DNA from: Chloroflexota bacterium
GTDB taxonomy: Bacteria > Chloroflexota > UBA11872 > UBA12225
Length of the DNA stretch: 64,000 nucleotides
Direction of reading: 5' to 3'
Assembly (NCBI GenBank): GCA_030447525.1
Contig: JAUJOR010000009.1
Span: forward strand, 1 to 64,000
The notes under the pieces were generated by a model. That model was not told the origin of the DNA and searched no databases. It saw nothing but the letters and a program-made list of their open reading frames with translations. The stretch's first letter is position 1. Each line of letters opens with the position of its first letter. A program made the translations under genes and the position numbers. This document shows, in pieces, positions 1 to 8,815 of this stretch.

Positions 1-789
1 GGGGCCGTCGGTGCGCCGGACGCCTTGCCTGCCTTGGGGGGGCGCGGGCCGCTCGCCGGCCCCGGCGGGGGGGCCTACTTCTCGGGGACGTCCGATGTTT
101 TGGGCCTGTCGCTGAGCGACCGACCGGCGGCCACCGGCCCTCTGCTTAGCGCCCCGGTGGTAGATACCGGGCGATGGCAGCTCTACGGGCCCACCCAGTC
201 CAGCGGGGGCTCCCTTGGCTGGGCCTTGCGCTCCCTGGCCAGCACGCCCATGGACCTGGACGTGGCCCTGGCCACGGCCATGACCGTGCCACCAGGGGCG
301 GAAGGGCTCTTCTTTCTCCCCTACCTGGAGGGCGAGCGCGCCCCCCTGTGGGACCCGCGGGCGCGGGGGGCATTTATCGGATTGACCAGCAGCCACAGCC
401 AGGGGCACCTCTTGCGGGCCGTGCTGGAAGGCGTGGCCTACTCCGTGCGTCACATCTTGCACACCGCCGAGGAGCTGGCCGGTACCACGGCGCAGGAGCT
501 GCGCCTGGCCGGGGGCGGTTCGCGGATGGGGCCATGGAACCAGATCAAGGCCGACGTCTGCCGGCGGCAGGTGTGCCCCTGCGTCACCAGCGAGAACGGC
601 GTGCTCGGGGCTGCTATGTTGGCCGCCAGCGCCGCCGGGATACACGCCGACATCACGTCCGCCGGCGAGGCCATGGTGCAGCTCCAGCCGTCGCTGCAGC
701 CTCAAACGGGCCTCAGAGAGGTCTACGACCGCGGGTTTGAGCGCTACGTCACCCTCTCCCTGGTCTCCAGTCTCAGGTCACACGGCTGA
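1..789 (+). CDS. FGGY-family carbohydrate kinase, C-terminal part (5' end outside window)
   Basis: The reading frame is open from base 1 and stops at 787-789, so only the C-terminal ~262 residues are present. They match the second actin-like domain (FGGY_C) of xylulokinase/gluconokinase-type enzymes, which phosphorylate a sugar or polyol with ATP in the cytoplasm. Visible family signatures are a segment PYLEGERAPLWDPRARG near residues 107-123 and a glycine-rich nucleotide-binding loop LAGGGSRMGPWNQIKADV near residues 170-187. The sugar specificity cannot be read from this half. The next plus-strand gene is a DapA-family lyase, but the long opposite-strand helicase lies between them, so no operon is implied. 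Confidence 0.85.
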   Translation, partial: GAVGAPDALPALGGRGPLAGPGGGAYFSGTSDVLGLSLSDRPAATGPLLSAPVVDTGRWQLYGPTQSSGGSLGWALRSLASTPMDLDVALATAMTVPPGAEGLFFLPYLEGERAPLWDPRARGAFIGLTSSHSQGHLLRAVLEGVAYSVRHILHTAEELAGTTAQELRLAGGGSRMGPWNQIKADVCRRQVCPCVTSENGVLGAAMLAASAAGIHADITSAGEAMVQLQPSLQPQTGLREVYDRGFERYVTLSLVSSLRSHG

Positions 790-871
790 AGCCCCGGGAG
801 GTCGCCGGACCGAAGCCATCGGCAACCTGGACGTGACGGCCGTATCCTCCCCCGTTCCATTGGCTCGTCCC

Positions 872-3800
872 TCACGGCAAGGGGACTTGAGATCCGGGAC
901 CTGAGCCGTAGGACGGGGACTGCCCGGGAGAGCTGGTAGCCAGGCGCAGGCTCTGGGCCACGATGCCCCGCCGCAAGAGGCGGTCGCCGGCCTCCAGCTT
1001 GGTCACCATGGCCCTGGCGCCCGGGTCGTTGGGCGCCCCGAGGCGTAGCGCCTCGCGCAGCTGCGTGGCCAGGTCGAGGGTCTTATTAAGGGCCATCAAG
1101 AGGTCGCCTTCGCTCACCGGCAGGCGATCGAGAAGGTCGGCGAAAGGGGCGCCACGGCACCAGGCCAGCACGGGCCCGAAAAAGCCGGGATTGGGGCCGG
1201 TAGTGATGGCCAGCGCAACTCGGGCCTCCTCTTCGCGCACGGCATTGATCGCCTCACCGATGCGCGGGCGCAGGTCCTGCAAGTGAGCCGTGAGCTGGTG
1301 GCGGTTCCAACGGGGCGCCTCGCGGTCGTAGCAGAACCAGGAGAGCGCTTCCATCAGCTCAGCCGGGGCGAGGTCATCCAGTAGTCCCGCCCAGACGAGG
1401 TTGATCAGCAGGAGGCCGTTGGCATCGTAGACGCGGGCCAGGACGGCCGCCTTTTCCGTTGGCCGGGGGAGGGGCAAGGTCTCGCCGGAGGGCTCAGGCC
1501 GGCGCGTTCCCAGCGCTGCGGCGGCAGGGGTCGGGGCGCCGCGGGTGGCCCCTGCGACGAGGAAACCGAACCGCGTCAAAACACCGGTCAGGGCCCCCAG
1601 CGTGCGCTCCGCCTGGGACGCAGCGGCCGCTTCTAGCTCGGCGGCCGCCGTTTCGGCCGCTGCCAGCTCCCGTAGGGCGGCCCCCTCGCGCCGCAGGGCG
1701 CGCTCGTGGTCGCCGCGGATAGGGCAGCGGTGGCAGGCATGGCCCGCCACCCCGGCTTCTAGATCGGCCAGCTCGCGCGCCGCGAGGGCCCGTCTCTCGC
1801 CGGCCTCTCGCGCTGCCCAGTCGTATTGCCGCCGCACGTCCTCCATGCGCCGGGCCTCGGTCTGGGTCAGGTTCGGTAGCCCCAGGCGCTCGACGGCCCC
1901 TTGCAGGCGTTGCCAGGCCCTTGGGCCGACCAGCGCCCGGGCGTCGTCGTGTGGTCCCTCCACCTCGCGCAGCGCCGGCGGGAGTTCCACGGCTGGCTTC
2001 CCCTCCGGCAGCCAGGTCACGTCCGCCCAGCGGGAGACGTGCTCCACTCGGTTGTCCACCATCACCAGGCCCGGACCGCCACCATGGCGCCGGAGAAAGA
2101 CACCCCAGCTCCCCGGCTGCGGCTGCGGCGCGGTTTCGCCCGGCGCAGTCCCGGCGGGCGTATCCTCGCTGCCGTCGTCCGACCCGTGGGCATGGCGCTC
2201 TCCCGAGAGGTACAGCAACTCACCACCGGCGAAGCGCTGCGCCTCGCGGCGCACTTCCCCCGGCGAGGGCACCGGCCACGGCGGGCGCACTTCCTGGCGA
2301 CGCACGGCGGCGGCCGCCGACCGGGCGCGCAGGGATCGCTTGCGGGCATCGTCCAGCGAGCGTCTCAAGCCGATGTACTCGACGAGGGCCCCATCGGGGA
2401 CACCTTCATAGGGACAGACAAAGTGCAGGTCTTCAGCGGCCGCGCGGAGCGTTTCCAGCTCGGCGGCCGCCCCCTTCAGCTCGTCGTTCATCTGGAACTG
2501 GCGCAGGCTGGAGGCGAACAGGCGCACCAGGCGCTCGCGAGCAGCGGCACTCCCGTCCCAGAGCGCAGCCACGGTGTTGTAGCGCGGGGTGAAGGCGCTG
2601 CGGATGGGGAGCAGCTCCCCGGTGATGAGCTGGATCACCTCCTCGCAGGAGACCCAGGGGGAGTACAGCGTCACGGCGTAGCCCAGGGGATCGAGACCGC
2701 GCCGGCCGGCCCGTCCGACGAGCTGCGAGTACTCGTTGGGGAGCAGGGGGCGCCGGGACTCGCCGTCGTATTTGGTGCCCTCGGCGATGATCACGCTGCG
2801 GGCGGGCATGTTGATCCCCAGGGCCAGGGTCTCGGTGGCGAAGACCACCCCGATCAACCCGGCGGCGAACAGCTCCTCCACCAGCCCTTTCAACATCGGC
2901 AAGACCCCGGCGTGGTGGAAGGCGATCCCCCGCGCCAGGAGATCGGTGAGGCGCTGCACCTGCTCCAGCTCCCGGTCCTCGGGCTCCAGCAGGGCGAGAT
3001 AGGCGTCGATGCGCTCCCGCCGCGCCCGCCGCGCCCCTCGGTCACCAGCCAGGTCCAGACCGGCGCACTCGCCGGCCCGGAGCTCACACGCCCGCCGGCT
3101 AAAGAGGAAGTAGATGGCCGGGAGCATCCCCGCCTCGTCCAGGTCTCGCACCACGTCCTGGGGCCGGGGCACCTCTCGGGGGCGGGCGTTGGAGGGGATG
3201 CCGGGTGGACGGGGGTATCGTGCCTCGCCACCCACCCGCAGGGCCTCCACGACGTCCCCCTCGGCGTTGACCAGCAGACGGGCGCGGCCATCAAGGTAGT
3301 AGTAATGCTCCAGGGGTACGGCCCGCCGGAAGTGACTGACCAGCTCGGTCTCCCGGTGTACCAGGGAAATCCAGGAAGCGATCTCCGCCGCGTTCGCCGC
3401 CGTGGCCGAGAGGCACACCAGCTGGACGTGCTTGGGGCAATAGATGATCGACTCTTCCCAGGTGGTGCCTCGCTCCGGGTCGGCCAGAAAGTGCACCTCA
3501 TCGAAGATGACGCAGGCCACGCCGTCCAGGGTATGGGTGGACTCCAGAAGCATGTTGCGCATTACCTCGGTGGTCATCACCAGGATGCTGCCCCCAGGGT
3601 TCTCGGTCACGTCCCCGGTGAGCAGGCCGACCTCAGCGCCGAAGATGGCCCGCCAGTCGCGGAACTTCTGGTTGGACAAGGCCTTGATCGGCGAGGTGTA
3701 TATCGTGCGCAGACCTTGCTCACGGGCCAGATGGATACCGAACTCGGCAATGACCGTCTTCCCTGTGCCGGTAGGGGCAGCCGCCAGCACCGACCGGCCG

Positions 3801-4075
3801 GCGTCCAGGGCCTGCAGGGCGTCCAGCTGGAAGCGATCGAGCGGGAACGGGTAGCGCCCGGCGAACTCGCGGATGGAATCGGAGATCCGCTCCGGCGGCC
3901 GGCGGCGCACGGATGGCCGCACAGCGGGGCGGCGCCCCAGGCGGGACCGGCGCGGTGTGGCCGGAAGTCCGGGCGCGCTCATCCCGGCTGGCGCACCGGA
4001 GGGGAGTGGCGCCGTGTCCGTGGGCGAGGCGGATGGATCGGTGGGGGCTTCGGTGGAGGCGTTGTCCGGGGACAA
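872..4075 (-). CDS. Ski2/Mtr4-like DEVH-box RNA helicase with DSHCT domain
   Basis: A 1067-residue superfamily 2 helicase. Motif I APTGTGKT lies near residues 100-107, motif II is DEVH, motif III reads SATAAN, and motif VI contains QLVGRAGRRG. The C-terminal part resembles the DSHCT domain of Ski2/Mtr4-like helicases. Bacterial members (HelY-like) occur mainly in Actinobacteria and Chloroflexota and are presumed to act in RNA processing or decay. A HACHRCPIRGDH stretch near residue 800 could bind a metal; that is inference. The start at 4075 is TTG without an evident Shine-Dalgarno. An in-frame ATG at 3982, past a Pro/Ser-rich stretch, is a realistic alternative. It stands alone on the minus strand. 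Confidence 0.88.
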   Translation of the reverse strand: MSPDNASTEAPTDPSASPTDTAPLPSGAPAGMSAPGLPATPRRSRLGRRPAVRPSVRRRPPERISDSIREFAGRYPFPLDRFQLDALQALDAGRSVLAAAPTGTGKTVIAEFGIHLAREQGLRTIYTSPIKALSNQKFRDWRAIFGAEVGLLTGDVTENPGGSILVMTTEVMRNMLLESTHTLDGVACVIFDEVHFLADPERGTTWEESIIYCPKHVQLVCLSATAANAAEIASWISLVHRETELVSHFRRAVPLEHYYYLDGRARLLVNAEGDVVEALRVGGEARYPRPPGIPSNARPREVPRPQDVVRDLDEAGMLPAIYFLFSRRACELRAGECAGLDLAGDRGARRARRERIDAYLALLEPEDRELEQVQRLTDLLARGIAFHHAGVLPMLKGLVEELFAAGLIGVVFATETLALGINMPARSVIIAEGTKYDGESRRPLLPNEYSQLVGRAGRRGLDPLGYAVTLYSPWVSCEEVIQLITGELLPIRSAFTPRYNTVAALWDGSAAARERLVRLFASSLRQFQMNDELKGAAAELETLRAAAEDLHFVCPYEGVPDGALVEYIGLRRSLDDARKRSLRARSAAAAVRRQEVRPPWPVPSPGEVRREAQRFAGGELLYLSGERHAHGSDDGSEDTPAGTAPGETAPQPQPGSWGVFLRRHGGGPGLVMVDNRVEHVSRWADVTWLPEGKPAVELPPALREVEGPHDDARALVGPRAWQRLQGAVERLGLPNLTQTEARRMEDVRRQYDWAAREAGERRALAARELADLEAGVAGHACHRCPIRGDHERALRREGAALRELAAAETAAAELEAAAASQAERTLGALTGVLTRFGFLVAGATRGAPTPAAAALGTRRPEPSGETLPLPRPTEKAAVLARVYDANGLLLINLVWAGLLDDLAPAELMEALSWFCYDREAPRWNRHQLTAHLQDLRPRIGEAINAVREEEARVALAITTGPNPGFFGPVLAWCRGAPFADLLDRLPVSEGDLLMALNKTLDLATQLREALRLGAPNDPGARAMVTKLEAGDRLLRRGIVAQSLRLATSSPGQSPSYGSGPGSQVPLP

Positions 4076-4322
4076 ACGGGTATCTCTGGCCTGTCTCTTG
4101 GGCCCGGCGGGGCAGCAGCGGCGAATCGACTCGGAACGTGGTACCGCCCGGCCGCTGGCACGATAGACCGTCTTCTCATGAGTCGTACCGACGGCTCGCC
4201 GTCACCATCCCGGGTGAGAATGGTCCATTTTCGCACCAGATTCTAGTGCACGCCGGTATCGCCCGTACAATGCAGGCAGCGAGTCGGGCCCAGTCGGGCA
4301 GCAAGGTGCGAGGACATCGCCG

Positions 4323-4589
4323 GTGAACGTGCGCGCCGTCACCGCGGGCGCCCCAACAGGGGCTCTGCCCGCGAGCGCTGCCCCGGACGTGGCCGTCCTG
4401 GCCACACGCCTGGACAGGCCCATCACGGCCCGCCTGGTTGCGGTGCCGGGGAAACCAGCCGGGGACGCCGTCGGTTGGAGCTTCCCCCATGTTGCCCCCT
4501 CCGGCGTCCGGCCCTGGCGCGGCCACGCCCTGAGCGGCGTCCTGGCCACGACCACGCACCAGAATCCGGAAAGGGAGCCCAAGCGATGA
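4323..4589 (+). CDS. hypothetical small protein overlapping the start of the DapA-like gene
   Basis: An 88-codon GTG-initiated frame fills most of the 510-bp gap between the helicase and the DapA-like gene. Its TGA stop (4587-4589) overlaps the ATG at 4586 in an ATGA arrangement, as in translationally coupled pairs. Third codon positions are strongly G/C, as in neighbouring genes. A GAGG element lies about 10 bases before the GTG. I recognise no family, and the Ala/Pro/Arg-rich composition is also what a spurious frame in GC-rich DNA would give. The overlap with a well-defined start is the main reason to list it. Confidence 0.3.
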   Translation: MNVRAVTAGAPTGALPASAAPDVAVLATRLDRPITARLVAVPGKPAGDAVGWSFPHVAPSGVRPWRGHALSGVLATTTHQNPEREPKR

Positions 4590-5527
4590 CTGCTTTCGAG
4601 GCCGCCGCGCTGCGCGGCATCATCCCCCCCATCGTCACGCCTATCGCCCCCAACGGGCAGGTCGATCTCATCTCCCTGGCCCGCCTGACTAGCTGGCTCA
4701 TCCGCCAGGGTGTGCACGGCATCTGGGCCTGCGGCACCACCGGGGAGTTCCCTTGCTTTGACGCCGACGAGCGGGAGAACGTCATCGGGACGTGCGTCGA
4801 GACGTCCGCCGGCCGGGTGCCGGTCGTGGCCTGCATCGCCGATTGCAGCACCCGCCTGGTCATCGAGCACGGGCAGCGCGCCCTGCGTGCCGGGGCCGAC
4901 GCCGTGGCCGTCACGCCACCCTACTACTACGCCAACAGCCAGGACGAGCTGCTCGACCACTACCGCGCCGTACGGGACGCGATTGATGCCCCCCTGTTCG
5001 TCTACAACATCCCCGCCACGGTCAAGGTCAAAGTGGAGGTGGAGACCATCGTGACCCTGGCGGCCGAAGGGACGGTGGTGGGGATCAAGGACAGCCAGAA
5101 CGACCTGGACTTCGCCCGTACCCTGTCCATGGCCGCCGGCCAGCGGGGCGCGCCCTTGCGCCTGTTCCTCGGCACGCGCTCCCTCATCGACGCCGCCCTG
5201 TTGGTGGGGGCCCACGGGTGCATCCCGGGCATCGCCAACGTCGTCCCCCGCGCCTGCGTCGAGGCCTACGACGCCGCCTCACGGGGCGACTTCAACGTCG
5301 CCTTCGCCGCCCAGGAGCGCGTTGTAGCTGCCCTGACCCTGACCCGCGTCATCCAGGGCTCGCCCCAGGCCGCCGGGCTGGGCGGCCTCAAGGCCGCGCT
5401 CAAGGCCATGGGGATCATCGAGTACGCCTCCATGGCCGACCCCCTACGATCGCCCACAGCCGAGGAAGAAGGGCGCATCGCCGAGCTGGCCCGCGGACTC
5501 GGCCTCAAGGTCCTCTCCGCAGCCTGA
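4586..5527 (+). CDS. dihydrodipicolinate synthase / N-acetylneuraminate lyase family protein
   Basis: A 313-residue class I aldolase of the DapA superfamily, which forms a Schiff base with a keto acid such as pyruvate. Visible elements are PPIVTPI near residue 15, the carboxylate-binding GTTGEF near residue 51, the catalytic Tyr in VYNIPA near residue 140, and the Schiff-base Lys in GIKDS near residue 168. I chose ATG 4586 because GAAAGGGAG lies 8-9 bases upstream; the frame extends further 5' but without family sequence. The family includes DapA, NanA, KDG aldolase and 4-hydroxy-2-oxoglutarate aldolase. There is no lysine gene nearby, so the substrate is left open. Confidence 0.88.
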   Translation: MTAFEAAALRGIIPPIVTPIAPNGQVDLISLARLTSWLIRQGVHGIWACGTTGEFPCFDADERENVIGTCVETSAGRVPVVACIADCSTRLVIEHGQRALRAGADAVAVTPPYYYANSQDELLDHYRAVRDAIDAPLFVYNIPATVKVKVEVETIVTLAAEGTVVGIKDSQNDLDFARTLSMAAGQRGAPLRLFLGTRSLIDAALLVGAHGCIPGIANVVPRACVEAYDAASRGDFNVAFAAQERVVAALTLTRVIQGSPQAAGLGGLKAALKAMGIIEYASMADPLRSPTAEEEGRIAELARGLGLKVLSAA

Positions 5528-5653
5528 AGGGTCTCTCAGGAGCTCCGGCCCTACCACCGCCAGAGAGCGCCGCCGTCTCAATTGCAGGGGCAACGCGGTG
5601 CCAGATGGGGGCGTATTCCCTCTTCCCAGGTTGGGCGGCGTAGGTGCCCTAGG

Positions 5654-7330
5654 TTAATGGCGGAAGTGGCGGTAACCGGTCACCACCATGGCCAGGCCGA
5701 AGCGATCGGCGGCCGCGGTAGCGGCGGCGTCCTGTTTGGCGCCCCCGGGATGGACAATGGCCGTCACGCCGGCCTCGGCGGCGGCCTCCACGGCGTCCGG
5801 GAAGGGAAAGAAGCCGTCGGTGGCCATGGCGCACCCGGCCGCCGGGCGCGAGATCGAGCGCCCGGCGCTCGCGGCGTCTACGTCCGTCATCCCTTGATCC
5901 TGGGACACGCTACGCCGGGCGACGTGTGTCGCCGCCACCACGCTGTCGACACGGCTCATCTGACCGGCCCCGACGGCGACTATCGCCCCGTCCCGGGCAA
6001 AGACGCTGGCGTTGGAGCGGACGTGCTTGACCACCTGCCAGGCGAAGCGCAGGTCACGCAGCTCCGCCGCCGTCGGCGGGCGCCGGCTGACGGTGGTGAA
6101 GGCGACTTCGGAAAGGGGCACCGCGTCGGCGGTCTGGGCGAGAATGCCCCCCGTGACCGGGCGGTAGTGCAGTCCTAGACCGGGCAAGACGTTGCCCGGG
6201 CGACGGGGCAACGGCAGCTGAAGGGCCCGTGGCGTGGGGCGCTTGTAGCGCCGGATGACCTCCAGCGCCCCGTCGTCGTAGTCGGGAGCCACCATCACCC
6301 AGTACAGGACGCCGCGAGTCGACTGGGCGGTGGCTTCGTCTACCGGTCGGTTGAAGGCCACCACGCCACCATAGGCAGAGAGCGGGTCACCGGCAAAGGC
6401 CTTGCGGTAGGCCTCTTCCAGGGTGTGGCCGGTGCCGACGCCGCAGGGGTTGTTGTGCTTTACGATGGCCACTGCCGGCTCTTCAAAGTCGGCGACGATG
6501 GCGTAGGCGTTGTCCAGGTCGAGGAGGTTGTTGTAGGAAAGGGCATCGCCGCTCAGCTGGCGCAGGTCGGCCAGGCTGACGCCGGTCAGGCGGGAGTCAC
6601 CCAGGCGGTAAAAGGCGGCCTGCTGGTGCGGGTTCTCCCCGTAGCTCAGACCCATCACCCGCGTCAGGGGCAGCGCGGCCCCGGGGGCAAACGCCTCCCC
6701 GATGACGGCGGCGAAGTAATGGGCCACGTAGGCGTCGTACTGGGCGGTGTGGGCGAAAGCCCGCTGGGCCAGCTGCGCGCGGTAGTCCAGGGAGATGGCG
6801 CCGGGCCCGCCGGCGCGTAGAGCGTCCAGGACGGGACCATACTGGCCGGGGTCGGTGACGGCCAGGACGTGCTGAAAGTTCTTGGCCGCGGCGCGGATAA
6901 GGGCCGGTCCGCCGACGTCGATCTGCTCTACCGCCCCCTGCACCTCCCGGGGCATGCCAGATCCTGGCGTAGCCGCAGCCAGGTCACCCAGCGGGAGGCG
7001 CCCCCCGGCGATGGTGTCCACGAAGGGGTACAGGTTGACGGCAACGAGGTCGATCGTCTCGATGTTGTGCTCGGCGAGCTGGCCCAGGTGGGCCGGGTCG
7101 TCGCGCCGAGCCAAGATGCCGGCGTGTATCCCGGGGTGCAGCGTCTTGACGCGTCCGTCCAGAATCTCTGGGAACGACGTCAGGTCGCCCACGCTCTGCA
7201 CAGCCGCCCCCGCTTCTTGAAGCGAGGCCTGTGTCTTGCCGGTAGAGTACAGTTCCCAGCCCATGTCGGCGAGGCCCCGGGCGAACTCGATCAGTCCGGT
7301 CTTGTCCCATACGCTCAGTAGCGCCCGCAC
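5654..7330 (-). CDS. purH: bifunctional AICAR transformylase / IMP cyclohydrolase PurH
   Basis: PurH catalyses the last two steps of IMP synthesis: formylation of AICAR from 10-formyl-THF, then ring closure. The N-terminal MGS-like cyclohydrolase domain is seen in ALLSVWDKTGL and KTLHPGIHAGIL. The transformylase domain is seen in ENPHQQAAFY, the substrate-binding IVKHNNPCGVG and the terminal ATDGFFPFPD with HPGGAKQD. Length is 558 residues, slightly above the usual ~520. I chose GTG 7330 because AAAGGAG sits 6 bases upstream; the open frame runs on to 7414 but without family sequence. It is divergent from the RibD-C gene at 7444, leaving ~110 bp for both promoters. Confidence 0.95.
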   Translation of the reverse strand: MRALLSVWDKTGLIEFARGLADMGWELYSTGKTQASLQEAGAAVQSVGDLTSFPEILDGRVKTLHPGIHAGILARRDDPAHLGQLAEHNIETIDLVAVNLYPFVDTIAGGRLPLGDLAAATPGSGMPREVQGAVEQIDVGGPALIRAAAKNFQHVLAVTDPGQYGPVLDALRAGGPGAISLDYRAQLAQRAFAHTAQYDAYVAHYFAAVIGEAFAPGAALPLTRVMGLSYGENPHQQAAFYRLGDSRLTGVSLADLRQLSGDALSYNNLLDLDNAYAIVADFEEPAVAIVKHNNPCGVGTGHTLEEAYRKAFAGDPLSAYGGVVAFNRPVDEATAQSTRGVLYWVMVAPDYDDGALEVIRRYKRPTPRALQLPLPRRPGNVLPGLGLHYRPVTGGILAQTADAVPLSEVAFTTVSRRPPTAAELRDLRFAWQVVKHVRSNASVFARDGAIVAVGAGQMSRVDSVVAATHVARRSVSQDQGMTDVDAASAGRSISRPAAGCAMATDGFFPFPDAVEAAAEAGVTAIVHPGGAKQDAAATAAADRFGLAMVVTGYRHFRH

Positions 7331-7443
7331 ACCATACTCCTTTGTCAGACTGAGGCCCGCCCTCGTCCCGGATGAGCCCGCCGGTCGCGTCCGAGACGTG
7401 CCACTAGACAGCACCTGCCCGGGGAGTTGAACGGCCCGAGACT

Positions 7444-8247
7444 ATGCAGCGGCACTTGGATACGACCCTAGAGGGAGCCCAGCCGGGGCCGGTTGACCGG
7501 ACGGAAGTGTATCGCCGGCTGAACTTCCCACGGGGCGCCGATCACCCGGTACGGCGGCCCTACACCGCCGTCAATATGGTCAGCACGGTAGACGGGAAGG
7601 TCGTTGCCGGAGGGCCGGGCACGACGCGCCTGATCGGCTCGGACACCGACCACGCCCTGATGAGCCGCATCGAGCTCCAGGCGGACTGCGTCCTGCTGGG
7701 GGCCGGCCTGATCCGCGCCGACGACCCACCGTACCCCCGACTTTCGGCCGAGCGCCAGCGCCAGCGAGAGGCCAGGGGGCTGCGCCCGCAGCCCTTGTGG
7801 GCCATTGTCAGTGGCGCGGGGGAGTTCCCCCGTCTCCCGCAGGCCCTGGCCGCCGGTGGGCGCACCGGCACGGCCCTGTTCACCACGGCCGCCATGACTT
7901 CCACCCGCCGCGAGACTCTCGAGGAGCACACCCGGATCTACGTCTGCGGCACCCAGCGCGTCGAAGTCCCCCAGATGGGGGCCATCCTGCGTGACGAGCT
8001 GGGCGTGGGGAGCATGATCTGCCTTGGCGGCCCGGGATTGAACGCCACTCTCATCGAGGCCGGGGCGGTGGACGAGCTCTTCCTCACGCTGGCCCCCAAG
8101 CTCCAAGGCGGGAGCAACGTGCCCACCTTGCTCGAAGGCCGGGCCTATCCGCCGGAGGGCTTACCGCTCCTGGAGCTCCTTTCGCTGTACTCCGAGGGGA
8201 GCGAGCTGTATCTGCGCTATCGCCTACCGGCGTCGGCCCACCGTTGA
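7444..8247 (+). CDS. RibD C-terminal-domain (DHFR-like) NADPH reductase
   Basis: A 267-residue protein made almost entirely of the RibD_C fold, which in riboflavin synthesis reduces the ribosyl-aminopyrimidine using NADPH. Signatures are RPYTAVNMVSTVDGKV near residues 38-53, the LIGSDTDHALM segment, DCVLLGAGLIRADDP and the late CLGGPGLNATLIEAGAVDEL. The N-terminal deaminase domain of full RibD is absent, so it may be a stand-alone ArfC/RibD2-type reductase or a related family member. No other rib gene is visible nearby. The ATG at 7444 is used, with a GTG at 7507 as alternative. Confidence 0.85.
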   Translation: MQRHLDTTLEGAQPGPVDRTEVYRRLNFPRGADHPVRRPYTAVNMVSTVDGKVVAGGPGTTRLIGSDTDHALMSRIELQADCVLLGAGLIRADDPPYPRLSAERQRQREARGLRPQPLWAIVSGAGEFPRLPQALAAGGRTGTALFTTAAMTSTRRETLEEHTRIYVCGTQRVEVPQMGAILRDELGVGSMICLGGPGLNATLIEAGAVDELFLTLAPKLQGGSNVPTLLEGRAYPPEGLPLLELLSLYSEGSELYLRYRLPASAHR

Positions 8248-8269
8248 CCCGCCGGCGCTGTGCTACACT
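8244..8269 (+). promoter_or_regulatory. putative promoter of tRNA-Val
   Basis: TTGACC (8244-8249) and TACACT (8264-8269) resemble -35 and -10 boxes and sit immediately upstream of the tRNA. The -10 ends 11 bases before the mature 5' end. The 14-base spacer is shorter than the usual 16-18, which lowers confidence. The -35 overlaps the stop of the preceding gene. Confidence 0.35.
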
Positions 8270-8280
8270 TCTCCGCGTTC

Positions 8281-8354
8281 GGGCGCGTAGCTCAGCTGGT
8301 TAGAGCGTTCGGTTCACATCCGAAAGGTCCGGGGTTCGAGTCCCTGCGCGCCCA
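8281..8354 (+). tRNA. tRNA-Val (anticodon CAC)
   Basis: A complete cloverleaf can be drawn. The acceptor GGGCGCG pairs with CGCGCCC, the D-arm is GCTC/GAGC, and the anticodon stem TTCGG/CCGAA carries loop TTCACAT with anticodon CAC. The variable region is AGGTC, the T-arm is CGGGG-TTCGAGT-CCCTG, and the discriminator is A. CAC reads the valine codon GTG. The CCA end is not encoded (CCT follows), so it must be added enzymatically. Confidence 0.95.
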
Positions 8355-8815
8355 CCTCCAGCGGAGGGCCTCCCAGACGTGAGGGTGGCCCCCGCCTCCG
8401 CCCCAGTAGCCGGCGGCATCCCCCACCGCAACGCCCGGCTATGCCGCTGCGTGCCCCACCCGTGCAACGAAAGGCCCGAGCGCAGGGGCCCAGCGCCTAG
8501 CGGCATCTGAGGTTGAGTCCCGGCGCGTGCTTCCCACTACCGCTCTCGACGCGTCATGCCCGGGTGTGTGCGAGCCGGCGAGGCGGGCACGCGGTGCACT
8601 GTACTCCCAGACAGTACCTTGAGCTGCCCCGGCGCCTCACGCCCGCAGGCTGCCAGGCGCGTTACAGGCTGTAGGTACACTCCGCCCGGTTCTCTTGGCC
8701 GGTCTTCCGGCCCCTCTACAGCGGCCGGGATAGCCAGCCGGGGACGGGTGTTGCATTCCAGGCAGCGATCAGCCAGCGCATTACGTCCAAGCGCTTCACG
8801 TCTATAGGTAGTACG
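8355..8815. other. gene-free spacer after tRNA-Val
   Basis: About 460 bp without a convincing gene. Two short open frames on opposite strands have no start signals or recognisable protein character. A loose echo of the tRNA 3' part (GGTTGAGTCCCGGCGCG) lies near 8513, too imperfect to call an att site. TACACT occurs near 8672 without a partner -35. Confidence 0.5.

Noticed and set aside
1901..4246. Long plus-strand open frame antisense to the helicase
   Set aside because: A 781-codon shadow of a GC-rich gene; composition and lack of motifs show it is the mirror of the minus-strand codons.
8505..8530. Partial echo of the tRNA-Val 3' end (GGTTGAGTCCCGGCGCG), possible attachment site
   Set aside because: Only about 16 loosely matching bases with gaps, no integrase, and nothing between the copies that looks like a mobile element.
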